Program-made: the position numbers and the translations under genes | Notes under the pieces: generated by a model | Database searches by the model: none | Seen by the model: the letters and a program-made list of their open reading frames with translations, nothing else | What the model was told of the DNA's origin: nothing | Shown here: positions 25,844 to 35,150 of the stretch, one piece after another | Position numbering within the stretch: position 1 is the stretch's first letter | How the letters are laid out: each line of letters begins with the position of its first letter | Source of the DNA: Porticoccus sp964395715 | Lineage (GTDB): Bacteria > Pseudomonadota > Gammaproteobacteria > Pseudomonadales > Porticoccaceae | Length of the DNA: 64,000 nt | Reading direction: 5' to 3' | Assembly (NCBI GenBank): GCA_964395715.1 | Contig: CAYNAU010000002.1 | Span: 558,001 to 622,000, forward strand

Positions 25844-27699
25844 TACATCAACCCGTGGGTGAATTTAACCCGCAGTGCTGATTGGGCATTGGTAACCACC
25901 GCGAACGCATCGCGCAACTGGTGCCGCGACAGGGAGGAAAAAGTTGATGGATTCAGATGATTGTCCGGCTTCACGCCATCGCGAAGCTGCTCACCCTGAT
26001 GCACCAGACGCAGACGGGAAATGAATTCATGGGCATCAGTGAGGTTACGGGAATCCTTCAGTGTCAGCAACTTGCTGGAAACCGCTTCCTGCAATCGCTC
26101 CAGGGTATGAACCTGTTTGCAACCAACTGACAGCGCATAGATTCGCGCGATGTCATTAATGGGCATGATGCCCCGCAGTTTCACATCCAGAGTGTTTTTA
26201 TGTTCACCGCTGTGTTCCACCACAAAGTTCTTAAAGAAACCCATGGGCGGGGTTAACTTCAGGGCATTGGCCGTCAGGTTGGCGAGAAAAATTTCATTGC
26301 CACGGGCGGCATCGCAAACCGTGGTCTGCAAATCATTGAATAGCGATTCATCGCCGTATACACAGCGCATATCGAAAAAAATGCTGGCGTGCATTAATGC
26401 TTTTGACGAGGGTTGATTTATCCAGCGCAGGAACTGTTTTTTCCACCCCACCAAGGGCTGCCGCCAATCGGGGGTCGAAGCCATAATCCCGCCGGGACAG
26501 TACTTGTAACCACAGGTATCCAGGCCGTCATTGACGTAGTTTGCAACAGCAAGAAAATACTCGTCATCACCCTGGGTAACCGCATCACCGATCAGCATGC
26601 CGTTATCCTGATCTGAGATCGCCGTCTGATCCCTGCGTCCCTGGGAACCGAAGGCCAACCAGGCAAAGGGAACCGGCGGCTCGCCATATTTGCCAATCGC
26701 CTGTTTGATCAACTGGCGGGTCAATGCATCTGTCACCGTAGTCAGTAGACGGCCTATCTGATCCGCACTGGCTTCCGCGCGAATCAGGCTGCGCAACAAC
26801 TCGGGAATATCCCGGGATACACCTTTCAGTCCCTCCACGCTGTCCTGGTGACCGATTTCCCCGATCAGAAAAACCGGGTCTGCCTTCTGCGCCTTCACCA
26901 GGTCGGTGGTGGTCACCATGGCCACCGGCTTACCGTCAGCAGTAACCGGTAGGTGATGGATATTGTGCTCGGTCATTAACAGCAGGGCTTCAAATACCAG
27001 GCTTTCCGCTGAAACGCTGGTGAGCTCCAGAGTCATAATTTCTGAAAGCAGTGTCTCTGGGCTGCGTTTGGCTGCCACCACCCGGGCACGCAAGTCACGG
27101 TCGGTCACCAGCCCGCACAGTTTCTGATGCTCATCGACAACCATCACCGAACTCACCCGCTCAACAGTCATCAAGGCTGCCACTTCCGCAACCGTCTGAT
27201 CGGGCCGGGCGGTGACAGGCGCGCGGGATGATAAATCGCCGACGCGGCGGGTCAGCTGATAATTTTGTTCACGAAAACGCACCGCATGCCGCAAACGCTT
27301 GGCATGGGCCTGATTGAAAAACCGGTCAAAGGGCCGGTTCATCGAACGCAATTGCTGGAATGTTTCGGCATCAATCTGGTACAGCAAGCCATCTTCAATG
27401 ACCACTGCCTGATTGGTAATCGTATCTCCCGTCAGCAGTGACGGGTACCCAAAATAGCCACCGGGCTCTACCCGATCCAGCAGTTCTCCCTCTGTATTGC
27501 GCACCTCAAATGCGCCGCTGCGAACAATCAGTAATCTCGGGTTGGAGTAATCGAGAATGCCCGTGGATTCTCCGGCGCGATAGTAAGCAATCTGCACATG
27601 GCTGGCAGCCAAGGTCAGGTGTTCTTCCGACAGCTCATTAAAGGGGGTACATTCGGACAGAAAATCCCGAACTGCCGCCACTTCGACACTGACAGTCAT
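25843..27699 (-). CDS. cNMP-binding/CBS/DUF294 nucleotidyltransferase-like protein
   Basis: A 618-residue cytoplasmic protein. In order: a cyclic-nucleotide-binding-like domain (about 10-130), two CBS motifs (about 160-280, FVVDEHQKLCGLVTDRDLRARVV and the repeat ending PVAMVTTTDLVKA), a DUF294 nucleotidyltransferase domain with the motif GSQGRRDQTAISDQDNG (about 348-364) and the DUF294 C-terminal domain. The nucleotidyltransferase motif keeps the GS and paired aspartates, so it may be active. Its substrate is unknown; GlnD-like uridylylation of a transporter or regulator is a guess. It is coupled to the exonuclease gene and lies beside acs, which suggests control of acetate or energy metabolism through adenosine nucleotides. 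Confidence 0.85.
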   Translation of the reverse strand: MTVSVEVAAVRDFLSECTPFNELSEEHLTLAASHVQIAYYRAGESTGILDYSNPRLLIVRSGAFEVRNTEGELLDRVEPGGYFGYPSLLTGDTITNQAVVIEDGLLYQIDAETFQQLRSMNRPFDRFFNQAHAKRLRHAVRFREQNYQLTRRVGDLSSRAPVTARPDQTVAEVAALMTVERVSSVMVVDEHQKLCGLVTDRDLRARVVAAKRSPETLLSEIMTLELTSVSAESLVFEALLLMTEHNIHHLPVTADGKPVAMVTTTDLVKAQKADPVFLIGEIGHQDSVEGLKGVSRDIPELLRSLIRAEASADQIGRLLTTVTDALTRQLIKQAIGKYGEPPVPFAWLAFGSQGRRDQTAISDQDNGMLIGDAVTQGDDEYFLAVANYVNDGLDTCGYKYCPGGIMASTPDWRQPLVGWKKQFLRWINQPSSKALMHASIFFDMRCVYGDESLFNDLQTTVCDAARGNEIFLANLTANALKLTPPMGFFKNFVVEHSGEHKNTLDVKLRGIMPINDIARIYALSVGCKQVHTLERLQEAVSSKLLTLKDSRNLTDAHEFISRLRLVHQGEQLRDGVKPDNHLNPSTFSSLSRHQLRDAFAVVTNAQSALRVKFTHGLM

Positions 27700-27897
27700 A
27701 ACTGCATTCCTTCATCTACACCTGCTTACAGTAACCCTAAAGGTAGCCGTGCAACTTGATACCGGACAATTAGCCTAAAGTGGAATAAGACTTCACGGAG
27801 TTGGACCAGTTTCACTGATATCCCGCAAGACCCATACGCATTTTTTCTCCAGCCTGCTAGGCTAATGACTGCTGACCCATTGTATGTAATCAGGACC

Positions 27898-28311
27898 GTG
27901 TTAAAAATCGCAACAAATATTTATCTGCCCGATGACGAAATAGAATTCTCTGCAATTCGAGCTCAGGGTGCCGGCGGCCAGAACGTCAACAAGGTCTCGT
28001 CTGCCATTCACCTGCGCTTTAATATTCACGCGTCGTCCCTGCCCGAAGCCTACAAGCAGCGGCTACTGGCCTTCAAAGACCAACGCATCAGCAGCGATGG
28101 CATCGTGGTTATCAAAGCACAGCAGTTTCGCACCCAGGAAAAGAACCGAGCCGATGCTCTACAGCGATTGCAGACGCTCATCGATGAGGCCACCCGGGTA
28201 CAGAAAGCCCGCATTCCAACCAAAGCCAGCAAGGCTGCTAAACAAAAGCGTATGGACAGTAAAACGCGCCGGGGAAAAACCAAGGCTCTGCGCGGCAAAG
28301 TCCTTGATTGA
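27898..28311 (+). CDS. arfB: ArfB, alternative ribosome-rescue peptidyl-tRNA hydrolase
   Basis: A 137-residue class I release-factor-like protein that enters stalled ribosomes and hydrolyses peptidyl-tRNA through its GGQ loop. RAQGAGGQNVNKVSSAIHLRF carries the catalytic GGQ, and the C-terminal basic tail (KARIPTKASKAAKQKR, KTRRGKTKALRGK) is the part that enters the mRNA channel. The GTG at 27898 (VLKIATNIYLPDDEIEFSAI) matches the E. coli YaeJ N-terminus and has AGGA upstream; an in-frame ATG at 27865 would add 11 unconserved residues. Confidence 0.93.
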   Translation: MLKIATNIYLPDDEIEFSAIRAQGAGGQNVNKVSSAIHLRFNIHASSLPEAYKQRLLAFKDQRISSDGIVVIKAQQFRTQEKNRADALQRLQTLIDEATRVQKARIPTKASKAAKQKRMDSKTRRGKTKALRGKVLD

Positions 28312-28466
28312 TGTTGTTCTCTCCCCTGTCGCACCGATGGCTAAAGAGTTTGCTCTAAATCAAATCCTGCTGCTTTTTGAGCCCAAACGGGTGATTTTGC
28401 GACTAAACTGAAAGCGATAAGTGCTCGTAGTAACGTCTAGACAACACCACATACAAGGATAATTCG

Positions 28467-28925
28467 ATGGATATTAAGACTTTTTCCGATTTGATCGACT
28501 GGACCCGCCAACTCCATGACCACCTGGCCAAGTGCCTTTCACACGGCGCGGAGAAACATCGGCAGGAAGGCGCCAAATTATTGCTCGAATATCTGTCAGA
28601 TCACGAAACCAAAATTGCAAAAATGGTGGCCAGCTTCGAGGAAAAAGCGGATCACAAGGCCATGCATACCTACGTGTACGATTACCTGTCCCACAAACCC
28701 ATCGACATCAGTGAAAGCTGCAACATGGCGTTTGAAACCCTGGATTACGACAGCATCTGCCTGGAAGTCTTCAACTTTCACGAGCAGGTGATGGACCTGT
28801 ACCGCACGTTGATCGGCAAGGCCGAAACCAATGCCGTCAGGGAGTTGCTTGAATCACTGCTGGCGATGGAAAAACATGAAGCCATGCGCCTGGCCAGTCA
28901 AACCGGACGAATGCACGATCTGTAA
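28467..28925 (+). CDS. Small all-helical protein, ferritin-like or hemerythrin-like in pattern, function unknown
   Basis: A 152-residue soluble protein, almost entirely helical, without signal peptide or membrane segment. Several histidines and glutamates recur with helix spacing (HDHLAKCLSHGAEKHRQE, ADHKAMHTYVYDYLSHKP, FNFHEQVMDLYR, MEKHEAMRLASQ), which resembles ferritin-like or hemerythrin-like four-helix bundles, but I do not see a complete EExxH or HxxxE pair that would prove a di-iron site. It has a good start with AAGGA upstream and typical codon use. No functional partner is evident: arfB lies upstream and a PQQ dehydrogenase converges. Confidence 0.6.
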   Translation: MDIKTFSDLIDWTRQLHDHLAKCLSHGAEKHRQEGAKLLLEYLSDHETKIAKMVASFEEKADHKAMHTYVYDYLSHKPIDISESCNMAFETLDYDSICLEVFNFHEQVMDLYRTLIGKAETNAVRELLESLLAMEKHEAMRLASQTGRMHDL

Positions 28926-29005
28926 CCCACTGTTCCATGACAGTTACCCGGTGAAGTAGCGCAGGGAGGCAGCACTTCATCGGCACACCAACACGGATAA
29001 CCGGT

Positions 29006-30808
29006 TTATTTTCCCCTGTTGGGAAGTGCAAATACCACCAGTGCACCACCCCCTTTAAACCCGAACAGGGAATTTCCCCCAACAGCCACTGCAACGTACT
29101 GCACACCGTTAACTTCATAACTGACCGGTGGCGCATTGACACCTGCACCACACTGAAATTGCCACAACAATTCACCGCTGTCAGCATCATAGGCATTGAG
29201 GTGACCATTACCCTCACCCATAAAAACCAGGCTTCCTGCAGTCGCCAGAACACCCCCCACCAACGGTTGAGCAGTTTTATTCTGCCAGTGAATCTTGCCG
29301 CCGTCCCATGTGGAAATCGCCGTCAGCGTTCCCCAATGTGGCTCATCAATAGGTTCCAGTTCGGTATAACGTTGTAATTTCCCATGTTCAGCCACAGTGA
29401 GTGACTTCACGGTATAACGCACAGGCAGATGGGAGGCCGCCACGTAGGCCAGACCATTGGCGGGGTTGTAGGCGACGGGAGACCAGCTGGCCCCGCCGAT
29501 CGCCCCCGGTGCGACACGTGTACCCTCGGGACTGGGCGGTGCAAAAAGATTTTCCTGGGGTACAAATGGCTGCGACTTGTACATCAGTCGACCGGTGAGA
29601 CGGTCATGCACATAGAACCAGCCCGTTTTTGCGGCCTGCCCAACAGCAGCCACCGGGCCCTGGGTGCTCTGGTAGTCAAACAATACCGGCGGGCTGGCCA
29701 CGTCATACCCCCACAGGTCGTGGGGCACCTGCTGGTAGTGCCAACGCAGTTCACCGCTGTCGGCATCCAGCGCAGCGAGGGATACGGTGTAAAGGTTGTC
29801 CCCAGGGCGCGAGCTGTCATCCATCTGAGGTGATGGATTGCCGATACCGACAAACAACAGGTTGGAGTCGGGATCAAACGCCGGCGTGGTCCAGGCTGAA
29901 CCACCGCCGTGCCTACCGGCGTCAGGAAACCGATAGAGGGCCCGCTTTTCCCCCGCGATATCCCGTGGCAAAGGCACCCCATCCGGGGTTGTTTCGAGAA
30001 ACTCTCCTTCCCATCCGGTATCCGGCACGGTATCAAACTGCCAGACAGGGTTACCGGTGTGGACATCAAATGCCGCATAGAATCCCGGCCGACCAAAATC
30101 CCCGGCAAAGCCGACCACTGTCCCCACAGGGGCATCGGGCGTATCCGCGTCCAGGTGCAGCCCATACCCGACACCCGTGATGCCGATGATCACTTTATCC
30201 TTCACGACCAGCGGCGCCATGTTCACACCGACACCGGTAGTGCCCGTGGTTGCCTTTTCTCGCAGGCGGTTGTCGGCGCCCAGTTGCTCAATCATTTCTG
30301 TGGGACCGCTGTCCGCGACCAGGGGAATATCCCAGACTGGTATTCCCGTTGTCTTGTCCAGGGCGATCAGCCGTGCATCCACAGTGCCGATAAATACCTT
30401 GCCGTGCGCTACGGCAACGCCCCTGTTGGCGGGACCACAGCACATGGTGGTGCTAACACGCTGGTGTTCATAGCGCCAGATTTCCTGGCCGGTAGCGGCA
30501 TTGATAGCGCTCACATGATTAAACGGCATCGACAGGTAAACCACGCCGTCAACTTCCAGCGGGGTTGCCTGAAAAGAAGCGGAATAACCTGTCTGGTAGA
30601 TCCAGCGGGGTGCCAGTTGGCTGACCGTTTGCCGGTTAATCTGCTTCAGGGGAGAAAACCGCTGGTTGCTGTAATCGTGCCCGTAAGATAACCAGTCCCC
30701 TGCGTTTTTCTGCGAGGACAACAATCGGGTTGCATCCACTTCTTCAGCGAATGTCGGCAAGCAGGCACAGAGCAACCATGCCAGGAAACAACATCCAGTT
30801 CGCTTCAT
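29006..30808 (-). CDS. PQQ-dependent dehydrogenase (quinoprotein beta-propeller)
   Basis: A 600-residue periplasmic quinoprotein: signal peptide ending TFA-EE, then an eight-blade propeller with repeated tryptophan-docking segments such as LAALDADSGELRWHYQ and FDVHTGNPVWQFD. The vicinal cysteine pair TMCCGPANRG, which covers PQQ, is present, as is GGGSAWTTPAFDPD. No heme c domain is fused, so it belongs with the non-heme alcohol/glucose-type soluble dehydrogenases and needs an external electron acceptor. The D-A-D in ALDADSG sits where lanthanide-type enzymes have D-x-D, which is suggestive only. No PQQ synthesis genes lie in the window. The substrate is unknown. Confidence 0.82.
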   Translation of the reverse strand: MKRTGCCFLAWLLCACLPTFAEEVDATRLLSSQKNAGDWLSYGHDYSNQRFSPLKQINRQTVSQLAPRWIYQTGYSASFQATPLEVDGVVYLSMPFNHVSAINAATGQEIWRYEHQRVSTTMCCGPANRGVAVAHGKVFIGTVDARLIALDKTTGIPVWDIPLVADSGPTEMIEQLGADNRLREKATTGTTGVGVNMAPLVVKDKVIIGITGVGYGLHLDADTPDAPVGTVVGFAGDFGRPGFYAAFDVHTGNPVWQFDTVPDTGWEGEFLETTPDGVPLPRDIAGEKRALYRFPDAGRHGGGSAWTTPAFDPDSNLLFVGIGNPSPQMDDSSRPGDNLYTVSLAALDADSGELRWHYQQVPHDLWGYDVASPPVLFDYQSTQGPVAAVGQAAKTGWFYVHDRLTGRLMYKSQPFVPQENLFAPPSPEGTRVAPGAIGGASWSPVAYNPANGLAYVAASHLPVRYTVKSLTVAEHGKLQRYTELEPIDEPHWGTLTAISTWDGGKIHWQNKTAQPLVGGVLATAGSLVFMGEGNGHLNAYDADSGELLWQFQCGAGVNAPPVSYEVNGVQYVAVAVGGNSLFGFKGGGALVVFALPNRGK

Positions 30809-31151
30809 GTCCCTCTAAACTCTTCGCTCACGGGAAAACACCAGTTGTTTGCTAAGGGTATCAGCACCAGTATAGACAGCAGCGACACTTCATCCTGACC
30901 CCACCAAACCTATAACTCATTATCAACCGGAAAAAATCAGACTGACATGAAGTGAACTTCCTGTTCGTCAGCGGAGACTGGGCTATGATCAGTTGTGGTT
31001 CGGACGGAACCTGCACACACAATAAACATCAAACCCTGCTGAGACGGTAGTCTTGTGCCGTTTTGATTGAGTATGCTGCACTGTGTAATCCCTTATGTTT
31101 ACCGGGGGTAATCAGCGTAGCTGACCTAACGATAAGAAGGAGAGACTTAGA
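30809..31151. other. Divergent intergenic region between PQQ dehydrogenase and DUF4242 genes
   Basis: This 343-base stretch must carry both promoters. I see no known riboswitch or clear operator. A weak -35-like TTGATT lies near 31062, but the spacing and -10 are poor. A good RBS (AAGGAGAG) precedes the DUF4242 gene at about 31136. No frame inside it looks coding. Confidence 0.4.
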
Positions 31152-31424
31152 ATGCCCAAGTATGTGATAGAGAGAGATATCCCCGGAGCCGGCAAACTGA
31201 CTGCACAGGATCTACAGGCCATTTCCCAGAAATCTTGTGGCGTCCTGAATGGCATGGGACCACAAATTCAATGGGTTCAGAGTTACGTCACCGACGACAA
31301 GGTATATTGCATTTATGTGGCTCCAAATGAAGAAGCCATTCGTGAGCATGCACGTCAGGGCGAATTTCCCGCCAACCGAATTTCAAAAGTCTCAACCGTT
31401 ATTGACCCAACCACGGCCGAATAA
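31152..31424 (+). CDS. DUF4242 small protein
   Basis: A 90-residue protein of the DUF4242 family, a ferredoxin-like fold of which one Streptomyces member binds nickel. Typical features are the start KYVIERDIPGAGKLT, the central IQWVQSYVTDDKVYCIYVAPNEEAIREHA and the closing ISKVSTVIDP. It has a strong RBS and its own terminator region. The family has no defined biochemical role; small electron-transfer or metal-binding roles have been suggested. It stands alone between the PQQ dehydrogenase and the SSS operon. Confidence 0.8.
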   Translation: MPKYVIERDIPGAGKLTAQDLQAISQKSCGVLNGMGPQIQWVQSYVTDDKVYCIYVAPNEEAIREHARQGEFPANRISKVSTVIDPTTAE

Positions 31425-31556
31425 GAAGCAAAAAACCCAGCTCCCAGGTATGTCAGCCCGGGGGCTGGAAGCCACCAGCTTATCTTTCACTCAGCTTTTA
31501 CTGACTGTCGATACAACTGTGCCCTGAATAACCGAATACAATTGCCCGGCAATAAA

Positions 31557-31581
31557 AATGGCCGCCCGGTGGGCGGCCATT
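31557..31581. terminator. Perfect hairpin between the DUF4242 and SSS genes
   Basis: AATGGCCGCCC-GGT-GGGCGGCCATT: eleven paired bases with a three-base loop, between convergent genes. The flanking T and A runs are short (TAAAA before, TTG after), so termination may need more than this hairpin, but its position fits a bidirectional terminator. Confidence 0.75.
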
Positions 31582-31609
31582 GTTTAGTGGCGAGTCATTC
31601 GCCTGGAGA

Positions 31610-33316
31610 TTAATGAACCTGGGCTTCCCCAGAACCTTTTGGATAGCGCAGACTTTCCACCATATCCTCAATGTGCTCTGGAGCTTCGCCTGTCATTTTC
31701 TGTACGGCGAAGGCTGCCAGGAAGTTGAAGATCATACCCAGTGTACCAATACCCTCGGGTGAAATACCGAACCACCAGTGATCGGGGGTGTTGGCTGCAG
31801 GGTTGATAAACTTGAAGTAGATAATGTAGCCCGCTGTAAAGGTAATACCTGTCAGCATGCCTGCAATGGCGCCTTCCTTGTTCATCCGTTTGTGGAATAT
31901 GCCGAGGATGATGGCCGGGAAGAAGCTCGACGCCGCCAACCCGAAGGCAAATGCCACCACCTGCGCCACAAAGCCCGGTGGATTAATACCCAGATAGGCA
32001 GCGACGGAGATACCACATGCCGCAGCTATACGGGCATACATCAACTCCTGTTTATCCGAAATATTGGGCATCAGGTTCCGCTTTAACAGGTCATGGGATA
32101 TTGAGGTGGAAATCACCAACAACAGACCTGCAGAGGTAGACAGCGCCGCTGCCACACCACCCGCAGCCACCAGGGCAATAACCCATGCTGGCAGATTGGC
32201 GATTTCGGGGTTAGCCAATACCATGATGTCGCGGTCGATTTTCATCTCGTTGCGGTCATCACCGGAGTAGAACATACGGCCATCGCCGTTTTTATCTTCC
32301 CAGCCAATCAGGCCGGTTTGTTGCCAGTTGCTGATCCAGCTCGGTGCTTCCTCGTAGACCACACCCTGGCCATCGGAACCGTTGATGGTTTCGATCATGT
32401 TCACCCGGGCAAAAGAAGCAACAGCAGGAGCAGTGGTGTACAGAATGGCAATGAACACCAGTGCCCAGCCCGCAGAGCGGCGCGCATCAGCCACTTTCGG
32501 CACGGTAAAGAAGCGAACGATCACATGGGGCAGACCTGCAGTACCCACCATTAGAGCGAAAGTGATGAAGAATACGTCGATCATACTCTTATTGCCCGAG
32601 GTATATTCCGTAAAGCCTAGTTCCGTCGATAGCCCGTTGAGCTTGTCGAGCAGGTAGGTACCGGAACCATCGGCAAGGGTATCACCGAAGCCCAATTGAG
32701 GAATCGGGTTGCCGGTCATCAGCATGGAGATGAACACAGCGGGCACCAGGTAGGCAAAGATCAATACACAGTATTGAGCTACCTGTGTATAGGTAATGCC
32801 TTTCATACCACCGAGTACCGCGTAGAAGAACACCACACACATACCCAGCAATACGCCGGTGACGATATCCACTTCCAGGAAGCGGGAGAACACCACACCC
32901 ACACCACGCATCTGTCCCGCCACATAAGTGAACGACACGAAGATTGCACAGATCACGGCCACAGTTCTGGCCGTTTGTGAATAGTAGCGGTCACCGATAA
33001 AGTCCGGCACCGTAAACTTGCCGAATTTACGCAGGTAAGGTGCAAGGCAAAGTGCCAGCAACACGTAGCCACCGGTCCAGCCCATCAGGTAAACACCACC
33101 GTCATAACCCATGAAGGAGATCAACCCCGCCATGGAGATAAACGATGCCGCTGACATCCAGTCAGCTGCCGTCGCCATACCATTGGCTACAGCCGGAACA
33201 CCGCCGCCTGCAACGTAGAACTCCTTGGTCGAACCGGCACGAGCCCAGATCGCGATCCCGATGTAGAGAGCGAAGCTGAGGCCTACCAGTAAAAAAGTCC
33301 AGCCTTGAATATCCAT
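31610..33316 (-). CDS. SSS-family sodium:solute symporter, probable acetate transporter (ActP-like, VC_2705 type)
   Basis: A polytopic protein of 568 residues with about 13-14 membrane helices and the SSS signatures NGMATAADWMSAASFISMAGL and GGMKGITYTQVAQY. It resembles the VC_2705 subfamily, always paired with a DUF4212 subunit as here, and linked to uptake of acetate or other short acids with sodium. The ATG at 33316 is preferred over the in-frame GTG six bases earlier because GGGGAG then has good spacing. Context (acs, prpE, CrbS/CrbR) supports acetate or propionate as substrate. Confidence 0.9.
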   Translation of the reverse strand: MDIQGWTFLLVGLSFALYIGIAIWARAGSTKEFYVAGGGVPAVANGMATAADWMSAASFISMAGLISFMGYDGGVYLMGWTGGYVLLALCLAPYLRKFGKFTVPDFIGDRYYSQTARTVAVICAIFVSFTYVAGQMRGVGVVFSRFLEVDIVTGVLLGMCVVFFYAVLGGMKGITYTQVAQYCVLIFAYLVPAVFISMLMTGNPIPQLGFGDTLADGSGTYLLDKLNGLSTELGFTEYTSGNKSMIDVFFITFALMVGTAGLPHVIVRFFTVPKVADARRSAGWALVFIAILYTTAPAVASFARVNMIETINGSDGQGVVYEEAPSWISNWQQTGLIGWEDKNGDGRMFYSGDDRNEMKIDRDIMVLANPEIANLPAWVIALVAAGGVAAALSTSAGLLLVISTSISHDLLKRNLMPNISDKQELMYARIAAACGISVAAYLGINPPGFVAQVVAFAFGLAASSFFPAIILGIFHKRMNKEGAIAGMLTGITFTAGYIIYFKFINPAANTPDHWWFGISPEGIGTLGMIFNFLAAFAVQKMTGEAPEHIEDMVESLRYPKGSGEAQVH

Positions 33317-33328
33317 GATCACTCCCCT

Positions 33329-33601
33329 TTAGTCTTCGTCTTCGTGGACGTCGTACTTGCGATCCAGTGCTTTCATCTTCTTAACGTAGACGAAGATCAG
33401 AATTACAAATACGTAAATGGAACCCTGTTGGGCAAACCAGAAGCCGAGCTTGAAGCCGAAAATTTTGATGGCGTTCAGTGGCTCAACCAGCAGGATGCCA
33501 AACCCGAATGAAACAGCGAACCAAATCACCAGCAGGGTAACCAGCAAACGCAGGTTTTCCTTCCAGTAGGCTTTGGCATGTTCGTCAGTTTGGAAACTCA
33601 T
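33329..33601 (-). CDS. DUF4212 small membrane subunit of the SSS transporter
   Basis: A 90-residue protein with two transmembrane helices (LVTLLVIWFAVSFGFGILL and FWFAQQGSIYVFVILIFVYV) and charged ends; the N-terminal AKAYWKENLRLL is a DUF4212 hallmark. It is the conserved upstream partner of VC_2705-type SSS transporters, analogous to YjcH with ActP. ATG 33601 with GGAGGAAAG upstream is the start; the frame reads further up without an RBS. It lies 12 bases before the transporter gene. Confidence 0.9.
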   Translation of the reverse strand: MSFQTDEHAKAYWKENLRLLVTLLVIWFAVSFGFGILLVEPLNAIKIFGFKLGFWFAQQGSIYVFVILIFVYVKKMKALDRKYDVHEDED

Positions 33602-33670
33602 TGTCTTTCCTCCTGTTGTTATACTTTTCTCGGATACCGCCAAATTAGCCGAGGTGGCATAGCGTGTCTC

Positions 33671-33686
33671 TGCAACCTTGGTCTAA
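33671..33686 (-). promoter_or_regulatory. Candidate CrbR motif upstream of the DUF4212-SSS operon
   Basis: On the minus strand TTAGACCAAGGTTGCA, about 70 bases before the DUF4212 start. It matches the shared motif (T/A)GACC-WW-GGTYGYA found upstream of the porin and prpE. Confidence 0.5.
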
Positions 33687-33711
33687 CCCGATCCGAAAAC
33701 CAGGCAACTGC

Positions 33712-35058
33712 CTATTGGAAAACGTACTTGCCGGTAAATTGCACCCGCTTCAGGTCGCCATCATCACCATTTTCCAGCTCACGCTCGGCATTCATATATT
33801 CCAGGCCGAATGAGAGGTTGGTGGTAGGCGAGTAAAACAGGTTAACCAGGTAGTTGCTGACTTCCTCGTTGTTGGTATCAGCCACTGAGTTTGGGTTATC
33901 CGCGCGGGTCATTGCATAGGAAACAGTGCTGCGCAGTTTCGGCGTCCACAGGTGGCGATAGGCAACAAACCCACCGGTCACGTCAATCAGATCCAGATCG
34001 CCATCAGCTTCCACTGCGGCATCACGGAATGCCTGCAGCGCGGTGTAGCGGCCCAGGTGGCCGTGGTTAAACTGCATTTTCAGGTCATCGCCATTGGCAA
34101 AGGCATATTTACCGGAAAGGCTGACGCCATAACCCCATTTATCCTCATCTTCGGTTCCTGTGTCATAGGTAATCTGACGCGCCAGGCCGGCGATGTTATA
34201 GCTGAACTTACCCCAGTTTCCGTCATAACGAGCAACAATATCCGGGACATTGTTGTCATCAAAGTTATTGCTGACTTCAGGGTCCGGATTATCTGGGGGG
34301 TTTGCTACTCCATCACCGTCGATAGTACCTGTAGAGGGGTTTTCCAACGCCAGGTGGACCGTGCCGCCATTGGACAACTTGTGGCTCCAACGGGCCTGGG
34401 TTTGACGGTTAAAGATTACGCCGGAAGTGGGACCAATAAACTCTGCGGTTTCCGGCAGCGCCATGGTGCTCATGAAAGTACTCCATGACTGCCCCAACAG
34501 CAGTGATGAGTTCTCGTCATAATCCCACTTCAAGTAGGCATGACGAATTCGGGAATGGGATGAGTTGGAAATCCGTTCATCGCCGTCACCGGTCAACAGG
34601 TCCATCTCGAAGTGGGTGCTGACATCACCCATGGTGGTCGGCGTGCTGGTTTTGAACCAGAAACGCGAGGTTTTCATGTGTCCGTCAAAACGGCGGGAGC
34701 CACTCTTGCCAGCCACGGGAATGGTACTGGGCACCAAAATGTCATCGCCGAGGGCAACACTTGCGCGTTCGCCATCGGAATAGCTACTGCTGATGGCATC
34801 CACTTTCACAAATCCGCCATAGCTGAATTTCATGCCTGAAGCGGGGCTATCCACTTTTTTGCTAACGGTCGTTTCAATAGCTTTTTGTTTTTCCCCCTGC
34901 TGCGTCACCAGTTGCTGTAATTTCACGAGTTCAGCTTCCAGCATCTCGATTTTTGCAGACAGGTCCTCATTGCTCGCTGCTGCCAGTGACTGTCCGGAGA
35001 TCGTCATGGCAGGCAACATAATGGCTGTTGCGAGCGCCAGTTTTGTCTTGGTAAACAT
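33712..35058 (-). CDS. DcaP-type trimeric outer-membrane porin
   Basis: A 448-residue outer-membrane protein: signal peptide ending SLAAA, a coiled-coil stretch at about 30-65 (EDLSAKIEMLEAELVKLQQLVTQQ), which DcaP-type porins use for trimerisation, then a 16-strand barrel beginning FSYGGFVKVDA and ending in phenylalanine (VFQ close to the terminus). DcaP porins let dicarboxylates and small organic acids in. Two copies of the candidate CrbR motif lie upstream and the gene is divergent from crbR, so it is probably the outer-membrane entry for the acetate system. Confidence 0.85.
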   Translation of the reverse strand: MFTKTKLALATAIMLPAMTISGQSLAAASNEDLSAKIEMLEAELVKLQQLVTQQGEKQKAIETTVSKKVDSPASGMKFSYGGFVKVDAISSSYSDGERASVALGDDILVPSTIPVAGKSGSRRFDGHMKTSRFWFKTSTPTTMGDVSTHFEMDLLTGDGDERISNSSHSRIRHAYLKWDYDENSSLLLGQSWSTFMSTMALPETAEFIGPTSGVIFNRQTQARWSHKLSNGGTVHLALENPSTGTIDGDGVANPPDNPDPEVSNNFDDNNVPDIVARYDGNWGKFSYNIAGLARQITYDTGTEDEDKWGYGVSLSGKYAFANGDDLKMQFNHGHLGRYTALQAFRDAAVEADGDLDLIDVTGGFVAYRHLWTPKLRSTVSYAMTRADNPNSVADTNNEEVSNYLVNLFYSPTTNLSFGLEYMNAERELENGDDGDLKRVQFTGKYVFQ

Positions 35059-35121
35059 AATTCCTCTCCCAATAGATTTATCAAGCGGTGACAGAGTTAC
35101 TTCAACGCTTCTCTATGGGTA

Positions 35122-35136
35122 TGCGACCAAGGTCGA
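35122..35136 (-). promoter_or_regulatory. Candidate CrbR motif A upstream of the porin
   Basis: Plus-strand TGCGACCAAGGTCGA is a near-perfect dyad (CGACC-AA-GGTCG), the best member of the set. It lies about 70 bases before the porin start and also between the porin and crbR. Confidence 0.55.
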
Positions 35137-35150
35137 TTTCGCTAGGAATT

